From: Mycteria americana
Lineage: Eukaryota; Chordata; Aves; Ciconiiformes; Ciconiidae
Length of the DNA stretch: 64,000 nucleotides
Reading direction: 5' to 3'
Assembly: GCF_035582795.1 (NCBI RefSeq)
Contig: NC_134382.1
Coordinates: 11,462,001-11,526,000, forward strand
Shown: piece after piece, positions 11,801 to 26,800 of the stretch
Layout: every line of letters starts with the position of its first letter
Position numbering within the stretch: position 1 is the first letter of the stretch
The notes under the pieces: model-generated
Seen by the model: only the letters and a program-made list of their open reading frames with translations
The model's database searches: none
What the model was told of the DNA's origin: nothing
Made by a program: the position numbers and the translations under genes

Positions 11801-14800
11801 TATCTCCAGGAAATGCCTAGACCTGAATCAGACCAGGTAGCACTGATCAGAGGGATTTAGAAGTAGGTACCCTGCAAGCTGCTGTGAGCCACTTAACGTC
11901 ATCTGTCCTGTTTTCTGGTGCGTTCTGACTACTTACTGCTTCTTTCCTTCTCCACACAGGGTCGTCCTCTCCGGGAACAGCAAGAGGTGGCTGCTGCTGT
12001 TATTCAGCGTTGCTACCGAAAATACAAACAGGTAATCAAGGAAGTGAACTTTTATGAAACACACTTAAGTGCCATGAACACAGCCCTTTGTAATGGGGAT
12101 TATCCCACTATTCCTCTGGTATGCTTTTCAGCGTGCAGTAGCGAAATACCCTGCTCAGGCAAAATTGAAAAGGAAGGAAAATTTGTGTCGTGAATCTTAA
12201 TTTTGGAGGGAATCCTTGAAAGGATTTTGTTTGTGATTATAACCTGCATTTTTGCTATGAGATAGAGGGCAATGATATATTCCATATTGGCCTTTATGCA
12301 TGCTATAGCCTGGTGAGACTATTCTCTGACTAGTTGCTTGCCAAATTTCATTGTGAAATTGAAGTTGTTTTTGCCTTTGATAAAGGTGAAGATGAAAAAT
12401 CGGTTGTTTTATTTTGCACATACTAAACTTTTAAACTATGGGAAGTGATGTGTTTTAGCTTGATGCAAGTTGTTCCAGGGCTGAGACTGTTCTCCAAACT
12501 CTAGTTGGAGACATGCTTTTAGGCTGAGTTCTCAACCCCAGAAAAAGAAGATACTTTTTCCTTTTTGGGTTTTGGTTTTTTTGTTTGGGGTTTGGGGGGG
12601 GGGGGGGGGGGGGCAGGGATTGGCTAAAGCCCACATCCCTCTTTTCACTATACCCTGCCAGACTCAAGCTGTCTGACGCCTGATGGCATGTTATGTAAAG
12701 TGAAAGGCAAGATGCCTGTGCTCTTTTACAACCTTCAAAAACATTTATTTGGGAAGCCTTTCTAGTGTTAGGTGACTGCATCATGATTCATATTCAACCT
12801 GTCACATGGCTGTCATTCTGGAGTGATGCTTCCTGTAATAGGGAAGCTTAATTCCCTTCAAAAACTGCTTGACAAACTGCTTTGTCTTGGATCCTGGAAT
12901 TGCTTCTTTTTGAAAGAAGATGGTTTGGTTTTTTTATTTTTTCATTCTTTATTTGCAGAACTAACGTTAACTGTATTTTTCTGTTTCTCCCTAAGCTTAC
13001 TTGGATAGCCTTGAAGGTAATACAAATACAAACACTATTTTGGAAACAATTCCCTGTGGGTCACTAACTTTCACATTCAGTATAAACCAGGAGAACCTGG
13101 CATTTAGAGAATGTTTTAATAGTATCCACTAATAAATACCTATGGTTGAGGAATCAGTGACAAACCAAACCTTATGGGAGATACGTAGGGGCTGCTGTGC
13201 CACAGCGTATTAACATAGTAGTACAACTGAAGAAAAAAAAAAAAAAAGAGATAAAAAGAAGTCTCCTGCTTCCACAGGTACTCCTATAAGCAGTGATGGG
13301 CTGAGGTGCGGGGAAGGTTTTGAAGCCAGTTTCTGGAGGACAAGCTTGTCTTTGTTGCTGCTGATTAACTGTCACCCGGTGATCTTTGCCTTGGCATTCG
13401 GGAGGCACAGGAGAACTTTTATCCCACCCATGCAGCCAATGTCTTCTGCATTCTGCCTGCCTGCCAAAGTATTTTGAACATTCATCTTTGAAATACCTGT
13501 GCCCTGAATTCCTAAGACCACCATCTCATGTATGTTGCTGCTCATACTGGAGGCACAACTGTTGATGCCAGTCTTAAATCATTCATGGCCAATAATTTTC
13601 TACTGTAAAGATGGATTTCCCAGCTGTGCAACATCTTGCTCTCATCAGGTACTAGAATCAGCTGAGCTGCTCTCAGAGCTACCCAGGAGGCAAGGCATGC
13701 TCTTCCTGTAGAGAGCATGTCCTCAGGGTAATTTTCCATCCACGCCTTCCTCCTGCAGCATGGTTTGGTATCAGTCAAAGTACGGTTCTATCAGCACAAG
13801 TGAGCTGAGCTTTCCGGGGCCGCTGTACTAGCTGAGGCTTATGACTTCATGGAGGTTAGGTGACCTCCGTTTATCCTTTTCCCAGCTGGAGGAAAAAAGA
13901 GAAGAAGAGGGAGCAGCTAATCAGCTAAGTGGGTCTTAGAGTTGAATGCAAACATATTGGGGTCTAGTCTGTCCAGTGACTGCTGTTTTCTCTTTCACAT
14001 GTCTTATTCCTCTATTATGTTACTGTATTGCTGAGATCAGCACAGGCTTATGACTAGATTTGAACAGTCATAGCTCACATCACGGTTTTGTATTTGAACC
14101 CTTCTATTCAGGGGTTTGTAACTCAGCCACAGAAGTCCCATCTGGGCTAAAAATTGGAAGGAAAACCATGACCAGCCCGCCAGTGGACTTATTTAAAAGA
14201 GCTAATTTAAAACCACAATCTGATCCATTTAATTAAAAAGAAAAAAGAAATGAAAACAACAAAAAAAAAAAGGAAATGAGTAATGGCAAAATATAACTGC
14301 ACCTAATGACTGCTTCAATTCCAAAAAGTGAAATTTGGTAAATGGTGGTCTGTGATGATATTGGAGGGGATTTTGCTTTGGGGTGATTGTGGGGGGGAGT
14401 GTTTGCTTTTTGGGTTTTTTCCCAATAGACAGGAAAACTCCATTGAGATATGTTAGGACATTACCCTATACAGAGCAGTGCCTGCTATTTCTGCGTCTCA
14501 TCTGTCTGATAAAGTGATCAGAAGCCATAGCTGATCAAATATCCAGGAACAACAGACACATAAGTTTTGAAAGTGTTAAAACTTTGCAAATAAGATCAGT
14601 AAACACTGAAAACCTCTGTCATAGTGTTAGTTCAGAGGTTGAGTGCAATTTCTATACGTTATTCTACATCTATCTTAAAAAGGACTTCTTAAAATATGCA
14701 TGAATGCATATGGTTTTTGTTAAGCGGCCATCTACTTGTGTGCTTTAAAAGGAAAAGGATGTAGAATAAAGAAGATTTTCTTTTTAAGGGTTTGTGCCTG

Positions 14801-17800
14801 CTTTATTTGGAATCATGGGGCTAGAAATAATACAGTGCTAGAGGGAATTTTGGATGTGTGTGACTGCTCATGCAAATTTGCAAGTTCAGTGGATGCTTGT
14901 TACAGACTTCTAATGCGATTTAGTTTTGCCTATGACTTAGGCTCAATATTAGACTTGCTTAATTAACTGTTGTGGGTTTGGGGTTTTGTTTCATTTTGGT
15001 TTTGTGGGTTTTTAAGTTAGAATCATATGTTATTCCATTTGAAATGCTTGGATTTAAATGGATATATTTGAGCAATCAAAACTTTTGCAGTATTGTGCTA
15101 TGGCATGGAAACAAGAAATGAGCTGTTTTAAAGTTAATTGTCCTAGGAAAGTGGAATACACTTGTGAACAGCAAATTTGGTTCTTAAAGTAATTTGTTTA
15201 AAAGATACTTTTAAAGGAAGACATTAAAAAGTGTATTTTGGTTTTAGTTAATTTGTTAGCATTATGGAATAGTCATTCACACTGCTTTGTCCTTATTGTC
15301 ACTTAGTTGGGCGTACTTTACTGCTGTTGTTATGAGTCTTCACAAACAATGGCTGCATAGAAATGAGCATCCTGTACTTTGTAACAAGACCTGTGTGCGA
15401 GGGAAACAAACAGCTCCTCTAAGTATAGTCAATTGGTTTATCTCCAGTGCAGACCCACTGCAGTACAAATATGAAGCAGTGTAAACGTGGCTCAGGACCC
15501 ACTCCAGTTGTTCCAAAGTTGTTCATAAGTATAGTACAGCTGGATCTGGTCATTATGTCCATGTAGAGCCTCTGCTAGCTAGGTATTAAATAAAACCAAT
15601 CCAGTCAAACTATTCCAGGGGCAGCAAAATGGGTAGTTGCTTTCTGGATGCAGACTAGGTTCTGCACCTAATCTCACAGTTGTTCCAGTTTGCTGTCACC
15701 TTTTTCTCATACAGTTCCCAATCAGCAAGTAGATACTCATTTGCTTCTCATCATGTCCTAGTGGCACAAGAGTCTTTCACTGTAGGAACCTGCTTCTTGC
15801 TGGTTTTATTGGAATGCCTCAGCTTCTCTTTGTTTCTCTTGTAGTATGCACTTTATAAAAAGATGACGCAAGCTGCCATTCTTATCCAGAGCAAATTCCG
15901 AAGTTATTATGAGCAGAAAAAATTCCAGCAGAGCCGACGAGCCGCGATGCTGATCCAGCAGTATTATCGCAGCTACAAAGAATGTGGGAAGAGGAGGCAA
16001 AACCGTCGGGCAGCCACCATTGTACAACAGAAACTCAGGTGAGCTGTTGGGATGTTAGATGTTACCAGGATCTTTATATATTGTTTTTACACTCATCAGG
16101 GCTGTGCTGTAATTTACAGACAAAGGACAATGGGAAAAGGACAGTGGTTCATAGGATAATTATTCTTGCATTTAGTATTATTCTCCCCAGTTTTGCCTAC
16201 ACTTCAGTGTTGGGTTTTATTGTGTTTAGAAGCAGTCTGCTTACCAAGAAGCAGGATCAAGCTGCTCGCAAGATTATGCGGTTTTTACGACGCTGCCGCC
16301 ACAGGTATGACACTATCTTTTGGTATCTGCCCTTCATTAGAGCAATGCGACAATATTCAAGTGTGTCAGCAATGAGTGCAATGTAAAGGATAATAGAATC
16401 AGCTCACTACAGATCTTTTAATCAAATAACAAAGCCCAGCTGCTTCCAAGATGTACTGACAAAAAATAAAATCTCTAACTTAGGACTGTTGTGGAAAGAG
16501 AATCATGTTCAGCTCCATTGCTGATATGGTAAAGCAGCCCAGGTTGTGTTGGGCAGACACAGAATAAGGAAACTTTGAGCAAAGCAAGGCACATAACTTT
16601 AAAAATTGGACTTGAGGAAGTCTGAAAAAAAGCTTACTGAACCATAGCTACAGCTTGTGAGCGCTGCACAAAGCATTCATGGTGTGTGGGAAAGTGCAAA
16701 ATGCGACCACATCTGGTGTATGCTGGAAATGCCTTTAGTTTGGTCACAGGATTGTTTGGTAAACTCTCATCAAATACAGGTTCTTTTTAATGTGGATAGG
16801 TGGAATGTGCCAATAGAGCAACAGACAAGTTAGTTCACGTCAGCCACTCCACACATACCTCAGTAAGCTGGGAGTACAGACACAGACATGAAGATGAATC
16901 ATCTCCTGCCAGTGTGGGAACCTGTGCAGGCTTGCCAAAGTGCTCGCATGTGGCACCTAGCGCTACCATACCAGTACTCTGCTACATGCAGGGCGTTTGT
17001 TTTGATTTTTCAATGAAAGGATCCCTTATATGATGAGGTTGCAAACTGGAACTTTGCCTAGACCAAAGTGAATTCAGATGTTTCTGACTCTGCTCCCTCC
17101 ATTCTCACCACACATGCATTTCATCCACTCAGAAGCTGGTCAGACCTCATGCATTTTGAAGCATGTCTAATTCAGCCCAGTGATGTTTCAACAAGGAGAG
17201 CTCTGAGAGGCAGAGAGGCATGTGATAAACTTGATTTTAGAAACAGACTCAGTCCTTTCTGTAGGATTTCAAAGCTGCAGTTTGCAGGAGGTCAGTGTGG
17301 CTCATGTTGTGGAAGAACATCTTACCTGCAGGTTCAGTGGGAAGTAACGTGTGGACAAGAAAGAGGGCTTTATAGTTTCCAGGCCAATTCCAAATGCACT
17401 TGAAACAGCCACAGTTGTTCATGAAGAAGCACAAGTGGCTTCTTGCTCTCAGCAGGGCATGTGGAAGAGACCAAAAGGTTTGTTTTGTTGTGTTTGTTGT
17501 GCAGCATGTCCCGCTGAAGCAGGCGGAGGCTCGGAACTTCTGTATCCTCTCAGACCTGCTTGAGATCCAGGCAGTCCCTGGGGAAGTCATGTGCCCGTTT
17601 CCATCTGTGGAGGCTCCAGGGTCAGCCTGCCAGAGGCTCTTCGAGCCAACTCTTGCACACAAGCCCTCGCACACGTGAGAATGCCTCATGACTAGCTGTA
17701 TCACTGGGTTTCCCACCAATGTCCAGGATGTGCCATGCACTTCAACCACGCTTAGTTAAAGTGTCCAGCTGTCGAGTAACCTAGACTCTTCAGGGCTTAA

Positions 17801-20800
17801 ATTACCCATGAATCCAGCAGTTTTTCTTGCCTTCAGCTCTTTGCCTTCCTCTTTCTCAGCGTCTCCTGTTTCCTTTGTAGAGTGAGACCCTACTCATTTG
17901 CATCACTGAAGTTTGCAGGCAAAGACCCTTCCCTTTGCCTGTAGTCAATCTCCTCTCTCTTCAGCAGTGTGGTCGCTGCTGCTGTGCATCTCTGGGAGAC
18001 AGGTTTAGGTCTTGGGTATTTATAGACAGGAAATAAAAAGAAGAAGCGGGAGGGTGGGACCTGTTGTCAGTTGGCTCTCTCTGGCTTGTGTCACACTGCG
18101 TGGTACTTGAATTTCTGCAACAGTGCAGACCTGTCTGCGTCCGTAGGCACTTTGTTAGCGGTTGTGGTTACTTAGGAATTCATCCGTGGTTCTTGGCTAG
18201 GATGCAACAAAGGGAAAAAGTATCTTATCTCCACTGAAGATGCTAACTGTGTTTCAGAACTACCTTTCTTTTCCTTCTGAAACAAAAACATTCACACATT
18301 TGTGGTCATATATTTTCTCCAAGCAATCATAAGGGTTTAAAACTGTGTTAGTGTAACTAATATTAATAATTGACACAAATTTTAACCAAGAGCATTCTGG
18401 CATTGGCAAGTGCTAAAAATAAAAGCAAGGCTTACCAAAATGACAAAACCAGCATTTAGAATCTGCTTAAAAAAAGACATAAATTTACCAGCCTACTAGA
18501 TTTACAGAACTGCTTAGAAACGTGCAAGTTTGGGCCTCTTTCCCCATATTCCTCCTGCTTGCCAAAAAAGGTCTAGCAAGCAGTTGCGAGGGAAGACATT
18601 TTGCAAAACACTTTGTGCTCTGTGCGCTTAGGCTGCATCTGTGATCCTGGGATCCCACTGCGGGAGTATCTCACAGACCCTCGAACTCTCCTGGCTGCTG
18701 GTACCATACAGAGAGGTCTGGTCCCTCTGCTTGTTTGCACTCAGTGAAGAATGACACACAATTCAGGTTCTTAGAGCTTTATTACCACACAGGATTTTGA
18801 AGACAAACAGATTGAAGTCTTTTGCTTGTGTAAACAACTGCAAAGGAAAAGTATAATACTGGAAATGATACAGATCTACTTATTAAAACAGAGCTTCGCT
18901 TGCTTCAGCATCTCAGCTGACTCAGACCAACCCGTTTGCTTCCTCGCGCCCTGCCCCGAGGGGAGATCCGCGCACTTTCCCCAGCCCAGCCATATCCTGG
19001 CAAGACCACCCGCATTCGTTCCTTCCCAGGCTGGGCTCTGCAGCCCCCTGTCTGAGCTGCCCTGTTCATGGTGCATGTACACTGGGGTACCAGCTGGAAG
19101 ATGAGGGAATTGCTCCCTTTTCATCTGCTCTTCTTCAAGCTTTCTGAATTTTCTTTTCTGTGTCTTAATAATTACATTTATTCCTCACTGCTTGACTTTT
19201 TTCTTGCTTACCTCTTTCTAAGGATAGAGTAATAAAACTTAGGATGTTAAGTAAGTTAAAAACCACTTCTGTTAAAACCACCTCTGTATAAGCCTCCTAA
19301 TTATATCCATTCAGTCGACTGTGCGTCCTGTGTAACGCTCACACAGGATGCACCCGATGATGATGTGACTGCTACTTAGGCTAACAGTCCCACACACTGT
19401 TTCAGGAGTACTGCTTGTTGGAATCCCATCACGGACTTGTCTTGAAATGCTCAGAATTAGCACACTGCTGCTATAAACAAGAAATTAAGAAAGCCCCAGG
19501 CTCCATAAAGAAATATTTCAGCCGTCCAAGCTCTTGAACATCCAGGGGCAAGCCGTAACAACTAACATTTAATGTTATTTAATTCCTGTAGCATAAAAAT
19601 GGCCCTGTGGAGCCACTTGTTAAACCACAGTGCTTTGTCAGTACAAAGGACAGAAATGATAGATATTTTTGGAAAATCTGAGGGAGTGAGAGAAAAGAGA
19701 GCATGCACAGGAACATCAAAGAAACAGGCTCTTGTAGCAGATTTCTGTCAGCTGATAGAGGTGGGGGAGGAGGCTGTAAAAGCCACTTGCAGTCTGTTGT
19801 AAGGATAGTGAGCTAAGTGAAAAGAGAGTAAATTCTTAAAGTTCAGAAATTCAACCTTAAAAAAAATGAAACCGTTTAACCTAGGTTTTTGTCCACAAGC
19901 TGGGCAAATGAAAGACTCTTAATAAGACCTTATTCTGTAGCCTTTAGGCAAGATTTACTCAGGCTTTCCCCAGGCAACCATAAGGTTGGTTGTTTTTTTC
20001 CTATTTTAAATTGATCAAAGTCTGCTTTAAGCCAATTATGAGAACTCTTTCTCTGCTGGCATTCAGAACAATTTAAATGGTCTTCTTGTCCTACTTTGCT
20101 TATTAGCTTTTTGGCGCAAAGGCTCAGTAGCACAAACATAATTCCTATCAGCTTGAGCATCCAGGGTGCATAGGCATGTTTGAACTTAAGCTTTTTGCCT
20201 GCTCAGACAGTATTTCAGATGTTTTGAGAGAGTTAATGAGAGAGGTTATGCGGTTGGAGCTCTCTCAGTAATGGATGTGTAGATGTTGATGAAAATCAGA
20301 AAAGAAATGTAAGTTTTGGTTGAATGTATTCCTAGAGAAGATATTGGAGCTCTAGTAGCTGAATATTGTCAGGTGTCATGGAGACAAAAGTGGTCATTCA
20401 TCAGCAGCAGTCATTCTGATGGTCAGACATGTATCGTTTCCTTTCAACTTTGAAAAAAAGAAAATGCGTATTTATCCATCTGTTTTCATATTGTCAAAAA
20501 TCTGGTGAAAAACATGCATTAGCCATAACATGGTATCAACATGACTTGTCACAGAAGTGTTGTTTGTTGAGAATGAGAAACAGAAACTTCCTGGCCTCCC
20601 AGAAGAGCTTCGCCCATCTTCCTGTGGTGGCCAGACCTGTTGGCTGGCACTTGACTAACTTTCAACCTAAAACTTGGCCATTACATCTACTGTGAGTTGA
20701 GCTGTCTCCTGGCACTGTCCTGTGTGAGGCAGAATCAAGGGTTTGCATGTTTAATAGTTTTGGAAAGACTCCACCTACTTAGTGATCCCCAGATATGACA

Positions 20801-23800
20801 CATCTGGAGCTACAAGGAAATCCAAGGGCTCCGGAGTGGGTTTGGGTTTGCTGAGCTGAATCCATGTATGGTCCATACAGTCAGCGTTCACTGGGAAGGT
20901 AACCTCCTATTTCCTATTTCCTATTCTTTCTCCGATTCTTAGGAAACTTTTACTCTTCTGAGAGGTAGCTACACCATTGCTAGGCTGTGATTATGATCTG
21001 CAGTGTTTTTTATGGAGTAGCATTTGGAATGAGATAGAAAACAGATGATCGCTGCAAGGGAAGGCAGGATGCGGCTACAAATGCCACGGGGATGACAGTA
21101 TTGGGTTTATTTTACTTGCTTATTACTTCCTGCCCCAAAACATCTAAACACAGCACTTGCTCTTCCCTGGTAAAGAGGAGGAGTCCAGTAGGCAGGAATG
21201 GGAAGGGTTCTTTCTCTCCAGGCAAGCGGAAGTGTTGTCTCCTCCTCCCCGAAATGAAGCTCTTGGTAAGGTACGGTTATTGCCATGTGTGTGCTAATAG
21301 CTCTTTGGTATTGTTTTGCAATCTGAAGCCCCCTGGTGGACCATAGGCTGTACAAAAGGGTGAGTGTAGCTGCCTGCTAGCCAGTTCCTCTCTTCCATTT
21401 TAAATATTTTTGCTTTCTGCTTGCTTGCATGGGGCTGCAGCCGAGATATGCCAGTAAGTTTCACCTCCATTAATTATATAAAACAGAATCCTGTATAAAC
21501 TAACCCTACTGCAATGACTAACACTGCTGCTTTTATAACAGGACAGAGCTCTGCAGTAGATGTTACCAATGCATGAATGTGTGAAAAAGGACATGTATAT
21601 TCATCATGGGCATGCTTAGGCGGCGTTGTTGGTGGGATATTTTTTCAGTATCCAAAATGGCTGTCAGTAGATTTTGGAACTTGACAGGGCCTGCACTCAC
21701 ACACGCTCAATGAGGAACGATGTCCTTTGTCATGGGACTACAACAGCGTTCAGGCTAGATCGTAGGAAGCTGCAGTACAGATGCAGCCTACTCTAGATGG
21801 GTATTTGTTTCTACCTGAGCCAGAGAGAAGCAGGAGAGCTCTTCACACTGCTTTTTACTCCCTAAGGTGGTTAAGTACCAATGGTTATCTTCTAGAAGTT
21901 GGTCTTCGGTACGTTACATGTCTGGTTACCTTACTAGGGCCAGCTTTTTGACAACTGCTTCTCTCAGCTGTTAATCTACATAGTGGGAAGGAAAACAAAA
22001 AACCTGAAATGAAGATGAAGATGCTATAACTGTGTTACAGTAAGTGCCAAGTGAGCTTCTGTCGGGAGTCTCCTTCTCAGCGTGAAGAGGGTCCGCTTGC
22101 CTTTGTGCTCGGTCACATCAGTGGGCTGGTTTGCTACCCGACAGCAGGATGGGAATACACCAAAGCATTCCCATGGCAGGTCACAGTCCCTGTACGGGTA
22201 GGGAATGCTGTGGCTTTCAAGGCACATGCCTGAGTTGTCAGCAGGACTGCTCAGTAACATCTTGCATTTGAGAGGCTGTAGGACAACAGGGTTTTTGTCA
22301 AATAACACAGTCGGAAATAACACTGTTTGTATGCTTATTACTACTCCCTTCAACAAGGGAGGAGAGGCAAAGGGAGGGATGACCTGGACTCCTGCTTCCA
22401 CATAACATTCAGAAAAGAAAACTGAATTGTTGATCATGGAGTTTTACTGACTTCGAATTGCAGAGATTATTTTTATGACTTAGGTAAAAGAGTATGAATC
22501 CTGCTGGAGGCATCGTTATGTGTTTAACTATTAAGCCTAACAAAGAAGCAATAGCTGATGACATTTCTTTCCAAACTATGACTTTTGTGCTACCATTTTT
22601 TGTTGCATATGCTCAGTTTTTTACAAGTAACAATTTGGGTTCTTTACTAATGACAAATGAAGTAAGAATTGGATTAAATGGGAGCAAAGACCCAGATGTG
22701 CCCTAACTGTTTAAGTGCTGCTTTCATGGATCTTGCCCTGATGGAGGAAGAGAATTGTTACTCCTGATTGCAGAAACACCAACGCTGTGAAGTTGTTAGC
22801 CAGAAAACTATACCTCCAGGTCTTGGCACGCATGGTAATGTGCTTTACGACTAACACAGGTTAATTCAGGAACTGTGTAAAAACAGCTTGTATTCTCATA
22901 ACGGTGGACTGACTGGGTGACTTGTTTTTACTAATGTGATGCTTTGTGTATAACTAGGGCTGGTAAGTTTTGGTCTACAGTTGGGTGTCTGGTTTCAAAA
23001 GCCTCTTGAAGAAAAAACATAATTAGTTTTTGAAAAATAAAAAACACTGTAAGTAACTTAAAAAAAGTCATTCTGATTAGATAAATTGACCTTCCTCTGT
23101 GGTAAGGACATAAGTAAGCGTCTACTTTTATACGAAAAAAACATTAACAAGTTTAACCATCTGTCATCTTGGGGTCAGTTACCGTACTCATGGGACAGTA
23201 ATGAATGCTGCAGACAAATTACATTTTGCTTAGCAGCCAGTAGAGCAGGATGCTGCAGGGCAGAGCTGCCTGGGGCTGGCTCAACAGGACACCTTCCCTC
23301 CCCAGCAGGCAGTGTCCCGACCTCCTTCCTCCTGCCCTGAGATGGGCCTGAGCAAGGAGCTGCAGCTCCTCAGCCCTATGACGCAGCGTGCGCCTGTTGC
23401 GGCAGGCACCCTTGAACTCTGTGGTGTGTTAGTGCGGAGCCAGCCTTGCAGCCACCCAACGCGCTTTGGGTCGTGGGACAGAGAAGGCTGAGCTGCAGGG
23501 CCCATACCAACCAGAACGGTGGATGCACCCGCTCTGTCTTTTCTCTGAGCAAAAGCCGAATGCTGCAGTTCTGTCAAGGGTGTGAAGCCCTTTCAAAAGC
23601 AGCAGGGTTTGAAGAAACTGGTGCAAGATGGAGGAAGGATTGCAGAAGGAGAAGAGACAGAGCAAATGTTTCTCTCCCTGCACTGCCTCAGACTCATTCT
23701 GCAGCAGGGGGCTTCCTGGTGAGACCTGTTCTCTAACACTACCTGGAGATCATGGAGGGTTTCCCAGTCTTTCCTGGTTTTGTCTGGCTAGCCATGGACC

Positions 23801-26800
23801 ATGTCCCACAGTGTGTAAGAAAAGGGACCAGCATGCATGTCTGCAGCTAGATGCTGGTATGCTCAAAACATATTCCTGCCTCCAGCTACTCCTATTTTTG
23901 CAGTTTTGGTGCTCTCTTCTTAGTCTTCCTTCTCTCCAGAGAATTCCTGCTTAACTGATTTGGCTGGCTGTGTGCAGGCATGCCAGCACAGTTCCTGCTG
24001 CACGCTGCTCTCGGGCACCTCCGTCTGCCCCAGTGTCCACGGGCTCGGGCTGCCCACAGAACGCCCCTGCTCAGTGCGCTCTGCAGCCCTGGGAATGGCA
24101 CAGGCTGGAAGCTGTGCGGTGTTCTCTACTAGCAGCACTGCATGTAGCCTTTGCATGCCAGACAGGAGGGGATATGTTTTAAGACCTTTGTTCTATGAAT
24201 AGGAAAAATAATTTAAACTCAAACTGTGCATACCAAAGTGGGCTAGTTGGATTCAAAACTGAAAAGAATGCGCAACATACAACTTGAACGTGGAAGAATA
24301 AAGCAATTGTGTTATTGTGCCTTTCCATTCAAGGCTAGGATTCCTACTTAAGAGAGCAGATGCATGCTGCAGTCTCAAGATACACTAAAACCGGCCTGTG
24401 TTGCGTGGTCAGTGTGCTAGTAGAGGGGACCATAAAGAGAAGCAAGTGCAGGGTCCGGGCCCACAGCTAGTGCACGGCTCCCTGGACTTGAGCGAAGCGA
24501 GGGAAGCCATACCTGAGGGCACGCTCAGTAGATACTGTACAGTGATTCTGCTCCAGGTGCAGCTGACAGGCCGGTCATCAGTATCGGAAGATAAATAGTT
24601 GTTGCACTTTAAGGCTTTGTGTATGTAACAGCGTATGAGAAATTAGAAGGAAGCAGATTCTGGAAGTTTAGTAGCATTTGCAGGTTTTGCCTTGAATGGC
24701 AAGTGATGTGGGATTGATCGGGAAATTGGGGAGTTCTCTGCTTATCTGGAAAAAGCAATCTATGAACTACGACAAAATGTATTAGCTGCTGTTCTGCCAA
24801 AATAAGTCTGTTACAGCAAATGATTCTTTGCTGCTTTGCATTCCGGTAGCAACCTACGTGCATATACATAAGAAAAATATTTCTGGGCCTTCTGATGTGC
24901 ACAAGCTGACATGTCCACATATGCTGGAGGAATGCATGCAAACATATGTCTGTCTGTAATACACAAATTTGATGTGTTCTGTACACTGACACCGTGCTTA
25001 TGTAGCCTGCATGTGCAGATAAATGCTCATGGCATTTGCCTCCATGTTTCATTTTGAAAACCTCTTTTCAAATTGGTTTCATTAATTTTTCTGGATTTAT
25101 TTGGGTTACATTACACCAGGATCAGTAAGAAGGGAGAGCTGGGAGATTTTATTTACCAACTTATGCAAGACATAACTTGCTATCTTTCTGCAGTAGAAAT
25201 TAAAAAGACTTTCTAGAGAAAAAAAAAAAACAAACCAAAAACATTTCCAGTTACTATTGCCTTTAAGTAATAGTTTTCATCTCGGGGAAGCCCCTCCAGT
25301 GGGCAGATTTCAGCTAATCACGGTGCCTGCTACACAAATGTTTCCCTGCTCATCGGTTAAACCGTCCGCTGTAGCCTCCTGTGAAGGAGAGCTTTGCTCC
25401 AAGTCCAGATATAGGACATGAACAAGAATACAAGGCCACTTGAGCTGTGACCCTCTCTGCTGTACTCTTGGTAGGCAGGTGATCTGGAGCAGATCACAAG
25501 CAGCAAGTCTTTTCACATCATTAGGCTCGCCGATCGCTTTCTGCCTATGGTGAAACTTCTGTCCTCTCTGGGGCAGAACAAGTGGACTTGTTATCTGTGA
25601 TCCTGAGTAATAAAGAATGTATTCATTCACGGCATCTTTCATTTAAAAATAGATCCCCTTAGCCCCACCCTGTTTCTTACGGTTTGATTAAATGCTGCTC
25701 TCTGGTTTGGGGAGTGTGCATGTAACACCTGAAGTCAGTTCCTCTGGTAAGTACAACTTTATTTCATACCTGAATAAACAACATCTACTATATTTTGTTG
25801 TCTTTGCATACCCTTCCCTTTCTTGGCATTTCAGCAACAAACCCTTTCCTACTCCTGTGCACCTAGGACTTGTATTTTTTGTGTGTTTTTAATATGTGCT
25901 ATGCAGCAGCCATTGCATTTAAGTACCCGGTTTCTTACATCTCTTAGTAAGATTGAGAATGGGGGAAAATTTTAAGGGATTGAAAAGTACAGTTTGTTCG
26001 AGTTCAGGACAATGTGAGAAAATGTCGTATTGGGATATGCGTCACTGTACCTGCAACAAAAGTTTTCGAAGTAATTTCTTTTTTCATTTACCTCTTGCGG
26101 GGGCTGAATGTATTTGGAGCTCAAATGTGTGTGTTAAATCACAGACCGTGTGCTCTGGGGTGTCGTTCTTATTGGGCCTTTCTGTCTTTCTTGTTTTGCT
26201 GCCCAAATGAGATATCTGGAAAAAGGCAAGAGCTCCCTTTTCTTAAATGTCCCACAGGCCATTTCAGCTCTCAGAGCAACAGGTAACTCACCAGACAGCC
26301 TTCTCTGGCTCCTGCACCCTGTCCTTTATACTGATCTTCAGCATTCAGATTCATTAAACATTTCCCTGGCTGGGCATTATGGAGTAAATTTGATGAAGCA
26401 GCTTTGTGTTACGCTTTACCCATGAAGCCATCGTCTGCTGTAACTTCTTCTAAGTAGGCCTAATTCATTTGCTGACACACTCCCATACAAGACTGGGGAG
26501 GGTGCGTGGGGAGAGGAGCTGCTGCTCGCTTCTGGGGCTGTTGCTTTCTACATCGCTTCAGCACATAATGATGCAACCTCCTGTACGGTGTCCAAGTAAG
26601 TAACGCAGTTCGAAGGGCAGAAGCTTTGTCTGGCTGGAGCAATCTGGGAACTGGGACGTAGCTCCTGAGTGTCAGGGTTCAAAGCTCATAGTTGAAATCA
26701 TCTTTTCCCTTTCTGTGCGTCAGCGCCACGGCTGTGATTCAGACACCTTATTGGTGGTCATCTGTATTGCACGTGCTTTTTCTGTCCATCTGCTCTTCAG

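Noticed and set aside
17249-17749. 166-codon minus-strand ORF
   Set aside because: No recognisable motif, and overlapping ORFs occur in other frames as in random sequence.
22024-22437. 137-codon minus-strand ORF
   Set aside because: No family resemblance, no promoter or poly(A) context; chance length for 15 kb of intron.
24609-25052. 147-codon minus-strand ORF in the last CAMTA1 intron
   Set aside because: No recognisable domain or splice context; the composition looks like translated non-coding AT-rich sequence.
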